A stretch of 8,929 bases of DNA from Deltaproteobacteria bacterium. Lineage in GTDB: Bacteria > Desulfobacterota > Desulfuromonadia > Geobacterales > Geobacteraceae. A program made the position numbers and the translations under genes. The notes below the pieces were generated by a model that had not been told where the DNA came from, did not search any database, and saw nothing but the letters and a program-made list of their open reading frames with translations. Below are positions 1 to 7,103 of this stretch, piece after piece. Location of the stretch: the NCBI GenBank assembly GCA_021810985.1, contig JAJZQA010000087.1, positions 1 through 8,929 of the forward strand, read 5' to 3'. Numbering within the stretch: the stretch's first letter is position 1; every line of letters begins with the position of its first letter.

Positions 1-1758
1 AATGATTATCTGGAGCTCGCTCTTGTTATCGAATGGAAGCATCTTGACCGTGACAACCTTGAGAAACAGCAGGCTTACCGCGATCAGCAGGAGAACCATC
101 ACCCCGGCCAGGAAAGCGGCCCGGATCTTCCGGTCGTGGAGGAGCTTGCCCATCAATTCCCGGTAAAATTTGGTCAGGCGGGACTCTTCTGGCGGTGCAT
201 CGCTGCCGAAATGGGACTCGCCCTTCATCAGCCGGTAGGCAAAATAGGGGGTGACGGTAAAGGCGATGATCATCGAAAAGAGCATCGCCATGCTCGCTCC
301 CACCGGTATGGGCCGCATGTAGGGGCCCATGAGTCCGCCGACAAAGCCCATCGGCATGATCGAGGCGATTACGGCAAAGGTGGCGAGTACCGTGGGGTTG
401 CCGATCTCGTCCACCGCCCGGATCGCCGCCTCCAACGGCTTGAAGCTGGTCGTGGTAAAGTAGCGGTGGATATTCTCGACCACCACGATGGCGTCGTCCA
501 CCAGAATGCCGATCGAGAAGATCAGGGCGAACAGGGTAATCCGGTTCAGGGTATAGCCGAACAGCGAAAAGATGAACAGCGTCAGGGCGAGCGTCACCGG
601 GATGGCAATGGCTGCCACCGCCCCGGCCCGCCAGCCCATGAACAGGGCAATGAGAATCGTCACCGAGAGGGCGGCCAGGAACATATGGAAGAGCAGCTCA
701 TTGTTCTTCTCACGGGCCGTCTCGCCGTAATTGCGGGTCACGGTGACCTGAAGATCCGCGGGAATCAGCGTCCCCTTCAGCGACTCCACCCGTTTCAGCA
801 GATCCTCCGCCACCCAGGTGGCATTGGCCCCTTTCCGCTTGGCCACGGTAACGGTTACGGCGGGATAATTTCGCCAGGGTTCACCACTGAGCCCCTTGTG
901 GCTCGCCGCCGGGCCAAGACCGAAAAACAGATACTGATCCGCTTCTTCGGGACCATCCCGAATCTCGGCCAGATCGGCAAGATAGACCGGATGGCCGTTA
1001 TGGACGCTGACCACCAGCCGCTTCACATCCGCCGCAGCGGCGAGAAAATCACCACCCTCCACCAGGTAGTCGCGATTGTCCCCCGGGAAAGTCCCCGAGC
1101 GGAGTGAAACGTTGCTCTTCTCCAGGGCGGCGACCACCTGGAGCGGGGAAAGCCCGTAGGCAGCCAGCCGTCCCTGATCGAGCCGCACCTGCAGCTGCCG
1201 CCGGAGCCCCCCCGTGATTCCGGTCTCCGCCACATTGCTGCTCTTTTTCAGCTCGTCGCAGAGCTCACGCGCCACCCGGCGCAGGGTCTGGGAATCATAT
1301 CGGCCGGACCAGAGGGTCAGGGTCAGGATCGGCACATCGTCGATGGACTTGGGCACCACCAGCGGTTCGCCGGCCCCGGGGGGAAGGAGGCCGCGGTTGC
1401 TCATCACCTTGTTGTAAAGCTTGACCAGGGATTTCTCCAGATCCTCGCCCACCAGATAGCGGACGGTGATCACCCCCAGGCCCGGCCCGCTCATGGAGTA
1501 AACGTATTCAACCCCTTTGATCTCCCACATCTTCGCCTCAAAGGGCTTGACGACCCGCTCTTCCACTTCTTTCGGGGTCGAACCGGGAAGCGGCAGGTAG
1601 ATATCGACCATCGGCACCACGATCTGCGGCTCCTCCTCGCGCGGAGTAACGAATACCGCGTAGAGTCCGAGGAGCAGGGAGAAAATGACGATCAGCGGGG
1701 TCAGCTTCGAGTCGATAAATGCGCGGGCTATTTTGCCGGCCAGGCCGAGCTTGTCCAT
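1..1758 (-). CDS. RND-family efflux permease, N-terminal 586 residues (runs off the window)
   Basis: Inner-membrane proton-driven pump of the AcrB/ACR_tran type, the energised part of a tripartite efflux system. Reading the minus strand from ATG at 1758-1756 gives 586 codons with no stop to position 1, about half of the usual ~1000-1050 residues. Visible in order: a short cytoplasmic N-terminus, TM1 at about residues 21-40, a long periplasmic porter region to about residue 355, then TM2 starting near F357-H358, and following membrane helices. The helix-4 motif LVDDAIVVVENIHRYF carries the acidic pair D421-D422, equivalent to the proton-relay Asp pair of AcrB. This favours a drug/organic-substrate (HAE-like) pump over the metal-exporting CusA type, but the substrate is not determined. 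The start is supported by GGAG six bases upstream. It follows the adaptor gene after a 220-bp gap containing a repeat element. Family is certain; substrate is inference. Confidence 0.95.
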   Translation of the reverse strand, partial: MDKLGLAGKIARAFIDSKLTPLIVIFSLLLGLYAVFVTPREEEPQIVVPMVDIYLPLPGSTPKEVEERVVKPFEAKMWEIKGVEYVYSMSGPGLGVITVRYLVGEDLEKSLVKLYNKVMSNRGLLPPGAGEPLVVPKSIDDVPILTLTLWSGRYDSQTLRRVARELCDELKKSSNVAETGITGGLRRQLQVRLDQGRLAAYGLSPLQVVAALEKSNVSLRSGTFPGDNRDYLVEGGDFLAAAADVKRLVVSVHNGHPVYLADLAEIRDGPEEADQYLFFGLGPAASHKGLSGEPWRNYPAVTVTVAKRKGANATWVAEDLLKRVESLKGTLIPADLQVTVTRNYGETAREKNNELLFHMFLAALSVTILIALFMGWRAGAVAAIAIPVTLALTLFIFSLFGYTLNRITLFALIFSIGILVDDAIVVVENIHRYFTTTSFKPLEAAIRAVDEIGNPTVLATFAVIASIMPMGFVGGLMGPYMRPIPVGASMAMLFSMIIAFTVTPYFAYRLMKGESHFGSDAPPEESRLTKFYRELMGKLLHDRKIRAAFLAGVMVLLLIAVSLLFLKVVTVKMLPFDNKSELQIII

Positions 1759-1777
1759 GGAAACTCCAAAAATTATT

Positions 1778-1954
1778 AACAGGGATATGCAGGATATTCA
1801 GGATTACAATCTTGACCAGCTTACACACTTAAAAATTATAGAAGTGCGGTTTTCCATTGGAAGTTGCCTCAACAAATCAGGTTCTACAATGTGAATACGA
1901 AAAAACTTCTTTTGAGTTCTTTGCTTTATCCTGATTATCCTGCATATCCCTGTT
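1778..1954. repeat. 177-bp element bounded by 27-bp inverted repeats inside the efflux operon
   Basis: The left arm (1778-1804, beginning AACAGGGATATGCAGG) is the reverse complement of the right arm (1928-1954, ending CCTGCATATCCCTGTT) at 26 of 27 positions. The outer flanks also share A/T-rich tracts around AAAATTAT, at 1768-1776 and near 1964-1972, at different distances from the arms. The 123-bp interior is AT-rich and I see no coding function in it. In the operon transcript the arms could pair into a long stem. The form suggests a non-autonomous, MITE-like or intergenic repeat that has landed between adaptor and permease genes. I cannot show other genomic copies from this window. Confidence 0.75.
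1835..1840 (-). promoter_or_regulatory. Perfect -10 hexamer candidate for the permease gene
   Basis: On the minus strand the sequence reads CACTTCTATAATTT, with a consensus TATAAT at 1840-1835, 77 nt before the permease start. The best -35 at a 16-nt spacing is TTCCAA, only three of six matches, so activity is uncertain. If real, the repeat element would carry a promoter that lets the permease be expressed apart from the upstream genes. Confidence 0.3.
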
Positions 1955-1978
1955 AAAATGCCTATAATTTTTTATTTT

Positions 1979-3046
1979 TCACTCCACCCGCGCCCCATCA
2001 ACCACCCGCTCCATGCCCCCCACCACGATCCGCTCACCGGCGGAAAGTCCGGCAAGAATCTCGACTCGGCCGGCAATGACGGTTCCCGGCTTCACCAGTC
2101 TCATGCGGGCGATGTTTCCGTTATCCACCACCCAGACAAAGGTCAACTGGCCCCGTTCCAGGACGGCCTTCTGCGGCACCAGCAGGCCCTGCTTTTCCCC
2201 GATCCGCAATTGGGCTCGGCCGAACTGCCCGGAACGCAGCCCCTTGGCCGGAAGGTCCAGCTTCAGGGTAAAGGTCCGGCTGACCGGATCCACCGTGGGC
2301 ACGATCTCCGCCACCTTGCCGGTCACCGTGCGACTATCGCCATCCAGGGACACCGGCAGAGAGGTTCCCAGGGCAACTTTCCCCAGCAGGGATGCCGGCA
2401 CTGCCAGCTCGAGGCGGTACTGGCCCCCTTCCTCGACAGTCAGCAACGGCATACCCGGAAAAACGGTGCTGCCCGGATCAACCATTCTGGCGGTGACCAC
2501 CCCATCGAGAGGAGCGGTAATCCTGGTATACCCGGCCACTGCGGCGGCCGCCCGCGCCGCCTCCCGGGCCCGGGCCAGAGACTGGCCGGCCATATCACGC
2601 TCGGCCCGGCGGGTGTCCAGTTCCTGCCGGGTGACCGCCTGCTCCTCGTAGAGTCGGGCAAATCTCTCATAGGTCACATCAGCCAGCCTTTTCCGCGCCA
2701 GGGCCTCCTCAACGGCATAGGCGGCACCGCTTGCCCCGGCAGTGCTTTCACGTGCCGCGAGTGTCACCAGCAGAGCGCCGCGCCGGACCAGATCACCTTC
2801 CCGTACCTGAACTTCCGCAACAGTCGCGCTGATGCGGGCGGCAAGCTGGGCGGAATTTTTCGCCTTCACCGTCCCGGTCGCCTCGAACAGTTCTGGAACG
2901 CTGGAAAGCATCACCCTTTCCACGCTCAAGCCGGTGACACGTACCTGGGCAGGCTGCTCTTCCCTGGCGCTGTCCGAGCATCCGCCGGCCGCAACTGCAA
3001 GCAGGGCGGCAAATATGAGTGCACAACCCGATGACAGTCTCCTCAT
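1979..3046 (-). CDS. RND efflux periplasmic adaptor (membrane fusion protein), lipoprotein
   Basis: HlyD/AcrA-type adaptor of 355 residues that bridges the inner-membrane RND pump and the outer-membrane channel in the periplasm. The N-terminus has a signal peptide with a plausible lipobox AGGC, so Cys23 would be lipidated and hold the protein to the inner membrane. The first lipoyl half lies at about residues 55-97 (ATGTVKAKNSAQLAARISA, then VREGDLVRRG), followed by an alpha-helical hairpin at about 100-165 rich in Ala, Arg and Glu. The second lipoyl half begins around YTRITAPLDGVV, followed by beta-barrel and membrane-proximal domains with VDPVSRTFTLKLDLP and a VGGMERVVDGARV end. Its ATG overlaps the TolC stop as ATGA, and AGGAGGT sits six bases upstream inside the TolC 3' end, so the two are translationally coupled. 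Length and domain order are normal for the family. Confidence 0.95.
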   Translation of the reverse strand: MRRLSSGCALIFAALLAVAAGGCSDSAREEQPAQVRVTGLSVERVMLSSVPELFEATGTVKAKNSAQLAARISATVAEVQVREGDLVRRGALLVTLAARESTAGASGAAYAVEEALARKRLADVTYERFARLYEEQAVTRQELDTRRAERDMAGQSLARAREAARAAAAVAGYTRITAPLDGVVTARMVDPGSTVFPGMPLLTVEEGGQYRLELAVPASLLGKVALGTSLPVSLDGDSRTVTGKVAEIVPTVDPVSRTFTLKLDLPAKGLRSGQFGRAQLRIGEKQGLLVPQKAVLERGQLTFVWVVDNGNIARMRLVKPGTVIAGRVEILAGLSAGERIVVGGMERVVDGARVE

Positions 3047-4383
3047 TTCATGACCTCCTGGAGAAAAATCCCCGCACTGTACCAGACCCGGGCGGTTGCC
3101 AGGGCATAGCCGGCGTCAGTTTCCACCGCCGCGGCCCGCGCCCTGTTCACGGCTGTCTGGGCATCAAAAACATCAACCAGGGTAGCAAGATAATTGGCAA
3201 AACGTTTAGAAACAAGACGGGCACTTTCTTCCGCATCCGCCAGTGCCGACCGGGCAACAGACCGCCGCTTCTCCGCTTCGTCCAATCGCAGGAGGCTTTC
3301 CCGCACCTGGAAAGCCACTTCAAGCTGATGGTACGCCAGAGTTTCACGGGCGGAATTTTCCAGGGAGCGGGCCCGGGCGCGCTCGTCACAGCGGCGGAAA
3401 CCGTCAAAAAGCTCCCAACGGAGGTTCACCCCGGCCACCCAGGAATCATTGTCCCGGCCAAAGGGGAGATCGCGGTCATTCATCTGGTAACCGGCAGTGC
3501 CATGGAGGGTCGGCAGGAAAGCGCTCCCGGCCAGCTTTACCCCAACCTCCGCCTTTTCCGCGGCTTTTGCCAACTCCTGCAGATCCTTGCGGTTCGCAAG
3601 GGCCAGCGCCACGAAATTTTCCTGCTCGCCGCCAAGGGGTCTGCCGGACAGAGATTCACTGATCCCAAGGCTCTCTTCCGCGGGCGCTCCGGTTACCAGC
3701 CCGAGCCTCATGCCGGCCAGCACAACATTGTTTCTGGCAGTGATCTGCTGTTGTTCCATCTCCGCCAGGAAGGTACCGGCACGCAATTCATCCGACTTCA
3801 GGCCCACCCCGGTCTCATTTCGCACCCGCGCCAGCCGGCGATGTTCTTCAGCATCACGTACGGCCTGTTCCGCCGCGACCAGCATTGCTCGAGCCTTCTG
3901 CCCCTCGAGGTAAGTGCTGTACACCGCGAAGGCCACATCTTCCCGGCGCTGTTGCAGTGCCAGGTTCTGCACCTCAGCATCCTTTGTCAGCAAATCCGTT
4001 CCCAACAAGAGGCCGAAATCAAAGATCGGCTGCTCCAGACTGAAGGCGGTCCGGAAATCAGCGGTTGCGGCAGGATGATTGAGTCGATCGATTTGAAAGT
4101 CATTGCCGGTAAAGCGTCCCTGATCCAGCTTCATCATGAAGACACGGGTCGGAGCATTGGATGCGGAGAAATTTTCATCGAGGAAGATGCGGGGGAAAAA
4201 GCGGCCGCGGCTCGCGGAAACAGCGTGCCATGCCGCCACTTCCCGCTGTTCACTTGCCTTGAGCAGGTTATTCCGGGAGAGCGACAGCTGGATCGCCTCC
4301 TTGAGAGAAACGGTTTTATCCTGGGCAAGACACCATGCCGGGGAGAGGAACAGAAGTGCGGAAAAAACCAAGAATGCCTTCAC
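3043..4383 (-). CDS. TolC-family outer-membrane efflux protein
   Basis: Outer-membrane channel of a tripartite efflux pump, 446 residues, a usual TolC/OEP length. A Sec signal peptide covers residues 1-20 (hydrophobic FLVFSALLFL, likely cleavage after CLA). Cys18 is not in a lipobox, so I predict no lipidation. The two internally repeated OEP domains start at SLKEAIQLSLSRNN (about residue 26) and around LANRKDLQELAKAAEKAEVG (second half), each followed by long amphipathic helices, as expected for the coiled-coil tunnel and 12-strand barrel. The start is GTG at 4383-4381, chosen because AGGAGGT lies a few bases upstream. It is the first gene of the operon, ahead of adaptor and permease. Outer-membrane-protein-first order is one of several known arrangements. 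No regulator gene is adjacent. Confidence 0.95.
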   Translation of the reverse strand: MKAFLVFSALLFLSPAWCLAQDKTVSLKEAIQLSLSRNNLLKASEQREVAAWHAVSASRGRFFPRIFLDENFSASNAPTRVFMMKLDQGRFTGNDFQIDRLNHPAATADFRTAFSLEQPIFDFGLLLGTDLLTKDAEVQNLALQQRREDVAFAVYSTYLEGQKARAMLVAAEQAVRDAEEHRRLARVRNETGVGLKSDELRAGTFLAEMEQQQITARNNVVLAGMRLGLVTGAPAEESLGISESLSGRPLGGEQENFVALALANRKDLQELAKAAEKAEVGVKLAGSAFLPTLHGTAGYQMNDRDLPFGRDNDSWVAGVNLRWELFDGFRRCDERARARSLENSARETLAYHQLEVAFQVRESLLRLDEAEKRRSVARSALADAEESARLVSKRFANYLATLVDVFDAQTAVNRARAAAVETDAGYALATARVWYSAGIFLQEVMK

Positions 4384-4493
4384 AGGTGACCTCCTGTCGG
4401 AAAGGTGAATGGAAGCCGCGGGCAGATGCGGGTACCCCCTGACAAAACGCAGGCAGGAGGCTCAAAAAGAGCGAATCGTTTGCAATGACGTGC

Positions 4494-4522
4494 ATTCTAT
4501 CAGGAGACTCTTTTCATGTATA
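4494..4522 (-). promoter_or_regulatory. Candidate proximal sigma70 promoter for the efflux operon
   Basis: On the minus strand TATACA (4522-4517, four of six -35 matches) is followed after 17 nt by TAGAAT (4499-4494, five of six -10 matches). Transcription would start near 4487, leaving a leader of about 100 nt before the GTG of the TolC-family gene. Judged only by consensus. Confidence 0.4.
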
Positions 4523-4525
4523 GCC

Positions 4526-4554
4526 ATTAGCAGGCTGTTAGGGGTAGATGTCAA
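4526..4554 (-). promoter_or_regulatory. Candidate distal sigma70 promoter for the efflux operon with a dyad in its spacer
   Basis: On the minus strand a perfect TTGACA (4554-4549) is followed after 17 nt by GCTAAT (4531-4526, four of six). An imperfect 13-bp palindrome, TAGCAGGCTGTTA on the plus strand (4528-4540, five of six arm pairs), overlaps the spacer and -10 and could be an operator. No regulator is encoded nearby, so the operator idea is inference. Confidence 0.4.
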
Positions 4555-4613
4555 TCTGAATCCATGCCTACGGGACAGCTGCCATCAGGTAAACCATACC
4601 AGGGGGAAATGGG

Positions 4614-4643
4614 TTGACAAGTACGGTGGGGGCGCTTTAGACT
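4614..4643 (+). promoter_or_regulatory. Candidate sigma70 promoter for the DUF2062 gene
   Basis: A perfect TTGACA (4614-4619) is followed after 18 nt by TAGACT (4638-4643, four of six). Transcription would begin near 4650, giving a leader of only about 18 nt that contains the GGGAGGG ribosome-binding site ahead of the TTG start at 4668. Confidence 0.5.
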
Positions 4644-4667
4644 TGCGCAGTTTATGGGAGGGTTTAT

Positions 4668-5162
4668 TTGATTGATAAAGAGAAGTGGAAAAATCGAATC
4701 CGGTCACTCCTGACACTTGACAGCCATCCGGGGCACATTTCCATGGGATTTGCGGTCGGGGTCTTCATCAGCTTCACCCCTTTGTTCGGCCTGCACAGCA
4801 TCATGGCGATCGTGGCGGCCTTTGTCCTGCGCATCAACAAGGTGACCTGCCTGACCGGCTCGTGGGTCAACACCCCCCTCACGGTGGTGCCGGTTCTCAT
4901 GGCCAGCTACCAGCTGGGCGAAGCCATCCTCGGCCATCGGCCGGAGAAGATCATTTTGAAGGATCTGAACTGGTCCTACGCCTTGGAGCTGCTGGAGTCT
5001 CACGGCGCACCGATCCTGATCGGCTCATCCGTCATCGGCTTCGTGGCCGCGCTCCTGTCCTACGTTGTTCTCTACTACCTGATCGTCCGTTTCCGCCGCA
5101 AGGATGAAACCCTCAACTATCTCACCGAGGAGATGGAAGAAACCGGGGAAGACCTCGAGTAA
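4668..5162 (+). CDS. DUF2062 domain membrane protein
   Basis: Small inner-membrane protein of 164 residues matching the DUF2062 pattern; biochemical role unknown. The hallmark segment is residues 27-43, GFAVGVFISFTPLFGLH, followed by a conserved region with W-x-N-T-P-L (SWVNTPLTVVPV). Hydrophobic stretches at about 26-58, 70-90 and 115-140 suggest three or four membrane segments, with a basic N-terminus (KEKWKNRIR) and a highly acidic C-terminal tail (TEEMEETGEDLE). The start is TTG, chosen because GGGAGGG lies about five bases upstream and the family motif begins shortly after; there is no ATG in frame before the motif. It is divergent from the efflux operon and has its own candidate promoter, so a functional link to efflux is not indicated. 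It ends with TAA at 5160-5162. Confidence 0.88.
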   Translation: MIDKEKWKNRIRSLLTLDSHPGHISMGFAVGVFISFTPLFGLHSIMAIVAAFVLRINKVTCLTGSWVNTPLTVVPVLMASYQLGEAILGHRPEKIILKDLNWSYALELLESHGAPILIGSSVIGFVAALLSYVVLYYLIVRFRRKDETLNYLTEEMEETGEDLE

Positions 5163-5239
5163 AAATCAACTATTTCTCGCCGGGAAACTCGCACCACGTC
5201 AAAAAAACAGGCGATCACCAGGACCGCCTCCAAATACCC

Positions 5240-5273
5240 GAAACGGGCAGGCCCTTTGCGACCTGCCCGTTTC
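5240..5273. terminator. Hairpin terminator between convergent genes
   Basis: GAAACGGGCAGG (5240-5251) and CCTGCCCGTTTC (5262-5273) form a perfect 12-bp GC-rich stem with a 10-nt loop. It lies between the stops of the DUF2062 gene (5162) and the convergent PiT gene (5293), so it can serve both strands. The T-tract after the stem is poor on both sides, so efficiency may rest mainly on stem strength. The 77 bp before it (5163-5239) hold nothing I recognise. Confidence 0.75.
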
Positions 5274-5292
5274 CAATTCAATTTCCGCGGAA

Positions 5293-6294
5293 TTATTTCC
5301 CCAGCAGCGGGCTGAGGGTTTGATAGGTCACGTACGAAACGGCGGCTGAGGCAGGGATGGTAAGAACCCAGGCCCAGACAATGCGGTACGCAATTTGCCA
5401 ATTAATGGCCGAAAGACGTTTTGAGAGGCCGACCCCAAGGATGGAAGACGTGATGACATGCGTCGTACTGGTAGGCATTCCGATTGCCGCCGCGCCGAGA
5501 ATGACGCCCGCGGAGGCGGTTTCCACGCAGAACCCGTGGACCGGCTGCAGCTTGACGAAGTCATGGCCAACGGTCTTGATGATGCGCCAGCCACCAATGG
5601 CGGTACCGAGTGCCATTGCCAGGGCGCAGGCAACCTTGACCCAGGTGGGAACGGCAAAGGTCTCGATCAGGCCGTAGCTCACCAGGGCCATGGTAATGAC
5701 ACCCATGGATTTCTGGGCATCAGCGGTCCCGTGGGAAAAGGCCATGGCCGCGGCGGATAAAACCTGCAATTTTCGGAAGCCCTTGTTCAGGCCGTAGGGC
5801 GATTTGTTCCGGAAGGCCCACATCATGATCACCATGAACAGAAAACCGAGAGCAATGCCGACGATCGGGGAAAGTACCAGGGCGAGAATAATCGTCTTCA
5901 ACCCGGCCGCGTGCAGGGCCGCGAGGCCGGCATGGGCGATAACCGCTCCCATCAATCCGCCGATGATGGCGTGGGAGGAGGAAGAGGGCAACCCGTAGTA
6001 CCAGGTTATCAGGTCCCAGACGATTGCGCCGATAATACCGGCCAGCACCACCATCTGGGTGACACTCGCGGGATCCACGATACCCTTGCCGATCGTGGCG
6101 GCAACCTTGGTGGAAATCATGGCGCCGGCAAAGTTGAGGGCAGCGGCCATCAGAATAGCCGACCTGATGGAAAGCGCCCGGGTGGAGATGCAGGTGGCAA
6201 TGGCATTGGCGGTGTCGTGGAAGCCATTGATAAAATCGAAAATCAGGGCGGCCGCGACCACGAGCAACAGCAGAACCAAAGTCGTATCAAGCAT
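5293..6294 (-). CDS. pit: PiT-family inorganic phosphate transporter
   Basis: Inner-membrane low-affinity phosphate permease (PHO4/PiT family), importing metal-phosphate or phosphate with a coupling ion, 333 residues. The duplicated family signature is clear. In the first half GFHDTANAIAT (24-34) is followed by GLPSSSSHAIIGG (101-113). In the second half AFSHGTADAQKSMG (185-198) is followed by GMPTSTTH (272-279). Around ten hydrophobic helices fill the rest, and a basic loop (FRNKSPYGLNKGFRK, 161-175) separates the halves. The length fits the short bacterial PiT form rather than the ~500-residue E. coli PitA. The ATG (6294-6292) overlaps the DUF47 stop by 8 nt with no good Shine-Dalgarno, so translation probably depends on coupling to that gene. 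I see no Pho box upstream of the pair. Confidence 0.95.
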   Translation of the reverse strand: MLDTTLVLLLLVVAAALIFDFINGFHDTANAIATCISTRALSIRSAILMAAALNFAGAMISTKVAATIGKGIVDPASVTQMVVLAGIIGAIVWDLITWYYGLPSSSSHAIIGGLMGAVIAHAGLAALHAAGLKTIILALVLSPIVGIALGFLFMVIMMWAFRNKSPYGLNKGFRKLQVLSAAAMAFSHGTADAQKSMGVITMALVSYGLIETFAVPTWVKVACALAMALGTAIGGWRIIKTVGHDFVKLQPVHGFCVETASAGVILGAAAIGMPTSTTHVITSSILGVGLSKRLSAINWQIAYRIVWAWVLTIPASAAVSYVTYQTLSPLLGK

Positions 6295-6904
6295 TTTTCA
6301 AGACCACGCTTTCCAGAATATTGACGGCGTCTTCGCACTTGTCACAAGCCCGCTCGAGGGTTTCGTAGATCTCCTTCCACTTGATGAGCTGAATCGGATC
6401 TTTTTCCTCGTCGAACAGGCGGCTGATGGCCTCGCGGCACACACGGTCAGCCTCGTTCTCCAGGGAATTGACTTCCACACAGTAGCGGTTGATCTGCTCT
6501 AGATTGCTGCCGAGAAGGGAAATGGCGCCTTCGAGGGACTGACAGGACTTGAGGATCAGAAAGGCCATTTCTTTAGCGGTCGCGGTGGGTTGTTCCACGT
6601 TATACATGACAAAACGCTGGGAACAGGCATCGATCAAGTCAAGAATGTCATCCAACGCGCCGGAAAGGGCATAGATATCTTCCCGGTCCAAGGGGGTAAC
6701 GAAGCTCTTGTTCAGCTTCTTGACGATATCGTGGGTCAGGATGTCGCCATTGTGCTCAATCTGCTTGATCTTCTTCTGACTGGCCACCGGATCACTGAAA
6801 TCGTCGAGCATTTCTTTGAAAAGCTGCGCACCTTCGACAATATTGCGCGCCAACTCCTTGAACAGCACAAAAAATTTTTCTTCTTTCGGGATCAGTCCAA
6901 ACAT
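6287..6904 (-). CDS. DUF47 family PhoU-like protein, partner of PiT
   Basis: Cytoplasmic all-helical protein of 205 residues in the PhoU-related DUF47 family (phosphate transport regulator, TIGR00153-like). Family members are usually encoded next to PiT permeases and are thought to modulate them. Acidic metal-binding motifs of the PhoU type are visible: E50-x3-D54-x3-H58 in IEHNGDILTHD, a DDILDLID stretch (85-92), and E149-x3-D153 in LENEADRV. The N-terminal FGLIPKEEKFFVLF is typical of the family. I chose ATG 6904-6902 because GGAGGAG lies six bases upstream; a GTG five codons earlier (6919) would add MEEPP but has no ribosome-binding site and would be translated through the SD itself. It overlaps the pit start by 8 nt, so the two form one transcript and coupled translation unit. 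Confidence 0.92.
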   Translation of the reverse strand: MFGLIPKEEKFFVLFKELARNIVEGAQLFKEMLDDFSDPVASQKKIKQIEHNGDILTHDIVKKLNKSFVTPLDREDIYALSGALDDILDLIDACSQRFVMYNVEQPTATAKEMAFLILKSCQSLEGAISLLGSNLEQINRYCVEVNSLENEADRVCREAISRLFDEEKDPIQLIKWKEIYETLERACDKCEDAVNILESVVLKNA

Positions 6905-6917
6905 AGGAGGCTCCTCC
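6905..6917 (-). promoter_or_regulatory. Self-complementary ribosome-binding site of the DUF47 gene
   Basis: The leader immediately before the ATG reads GGAGGAGCCTCCT on the minus strand. GGAG can pair with CTCC around a GAGC tetraloop, which would hide the Shine-Dalgarno in a small hairpin. This fixes the start at 6904 and might dampen translation. Confidence 0.45.
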
Positions 6918-7103
6918 ACTACCCGGACCCAGAAAGCCAGGCAAATTATAAACCGAGTATAGATAACATATTTTTACCGCGCATCCTATAAAAATGTTGC
7001 ATTTGCGTTATGGATCACTCACTTTGCGCCATTTCCCCTTGCATTTTTCCCACCGCTTCCAGTATTGTCGCACGGCAAGCACTTCGTTCCCGCCGAGGGA
7101 ATC
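6918..7103. promoter_or_regulatory. AT-rich divergent promoter region between the DUF47-pit unit and uppP
   Basis: No gene is supported here. On the minus strand there is a perfect TATAAT (6950-6945) about 40 nt before the DUF47 start, but without a convincing -35. On the plus strand ATAACA (6963-6968) and TATAAA (6987-6992) with an 18-nt spacer form a fair promoter candidate for uppP, which would give a leader of roughly 240 nt containing the downstream inverted-repeat element. I looked for paired PhoB-box repeats and found none. Positions 7000-7103 show nothing else recognisable. Confidence 0.35.

Noticed and set aside
136..1107. 323-codon plus-strand open frame
   Set aside because: It lies antisense to the RND permease, whose minus-strand reading gives clear family motifs. 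The plus-strand protein is rich in H, G, R and Q with no recognisable domain, typical of a shadow frame in GC-rich DNA.
1958..3034. 358-codon and nested 212-codon plus-strand frames
   Set aside because: Antisense to the adaptor gene, whose translation is unmistakable; these translate to low-complexity Pro/Gly/Arg/Ser sequence without a family.
3019..4389. 456-codon plus-strand frame covering the whole TolC-family gene
   Set aside because: Striking length, but it mirrors a certain gene and has no domain, signal or ribosome-binding site; GC-rich codon bias suppresses stops on the opposite strand.
4409..4675. 88-codon plus-strand frame in the divergent promoter region
   Set aside because: No ribosome-binding site, no domain, and it overlaps the promoters and the start of the DUF2062 gene.
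5911..6324. Plus-strand frames opposite pit
   Set aside because: Shadows of the PiT gene; compositionally odd (Gly/His/Asn-rich) and without motifs.
6918..7103. Pho box upstream of the DUF47-pit unit
   Set aside because: I looked for two direct CTGTCAT-like repeats with the usual spacing and found none, so PhoB control is not claimed.
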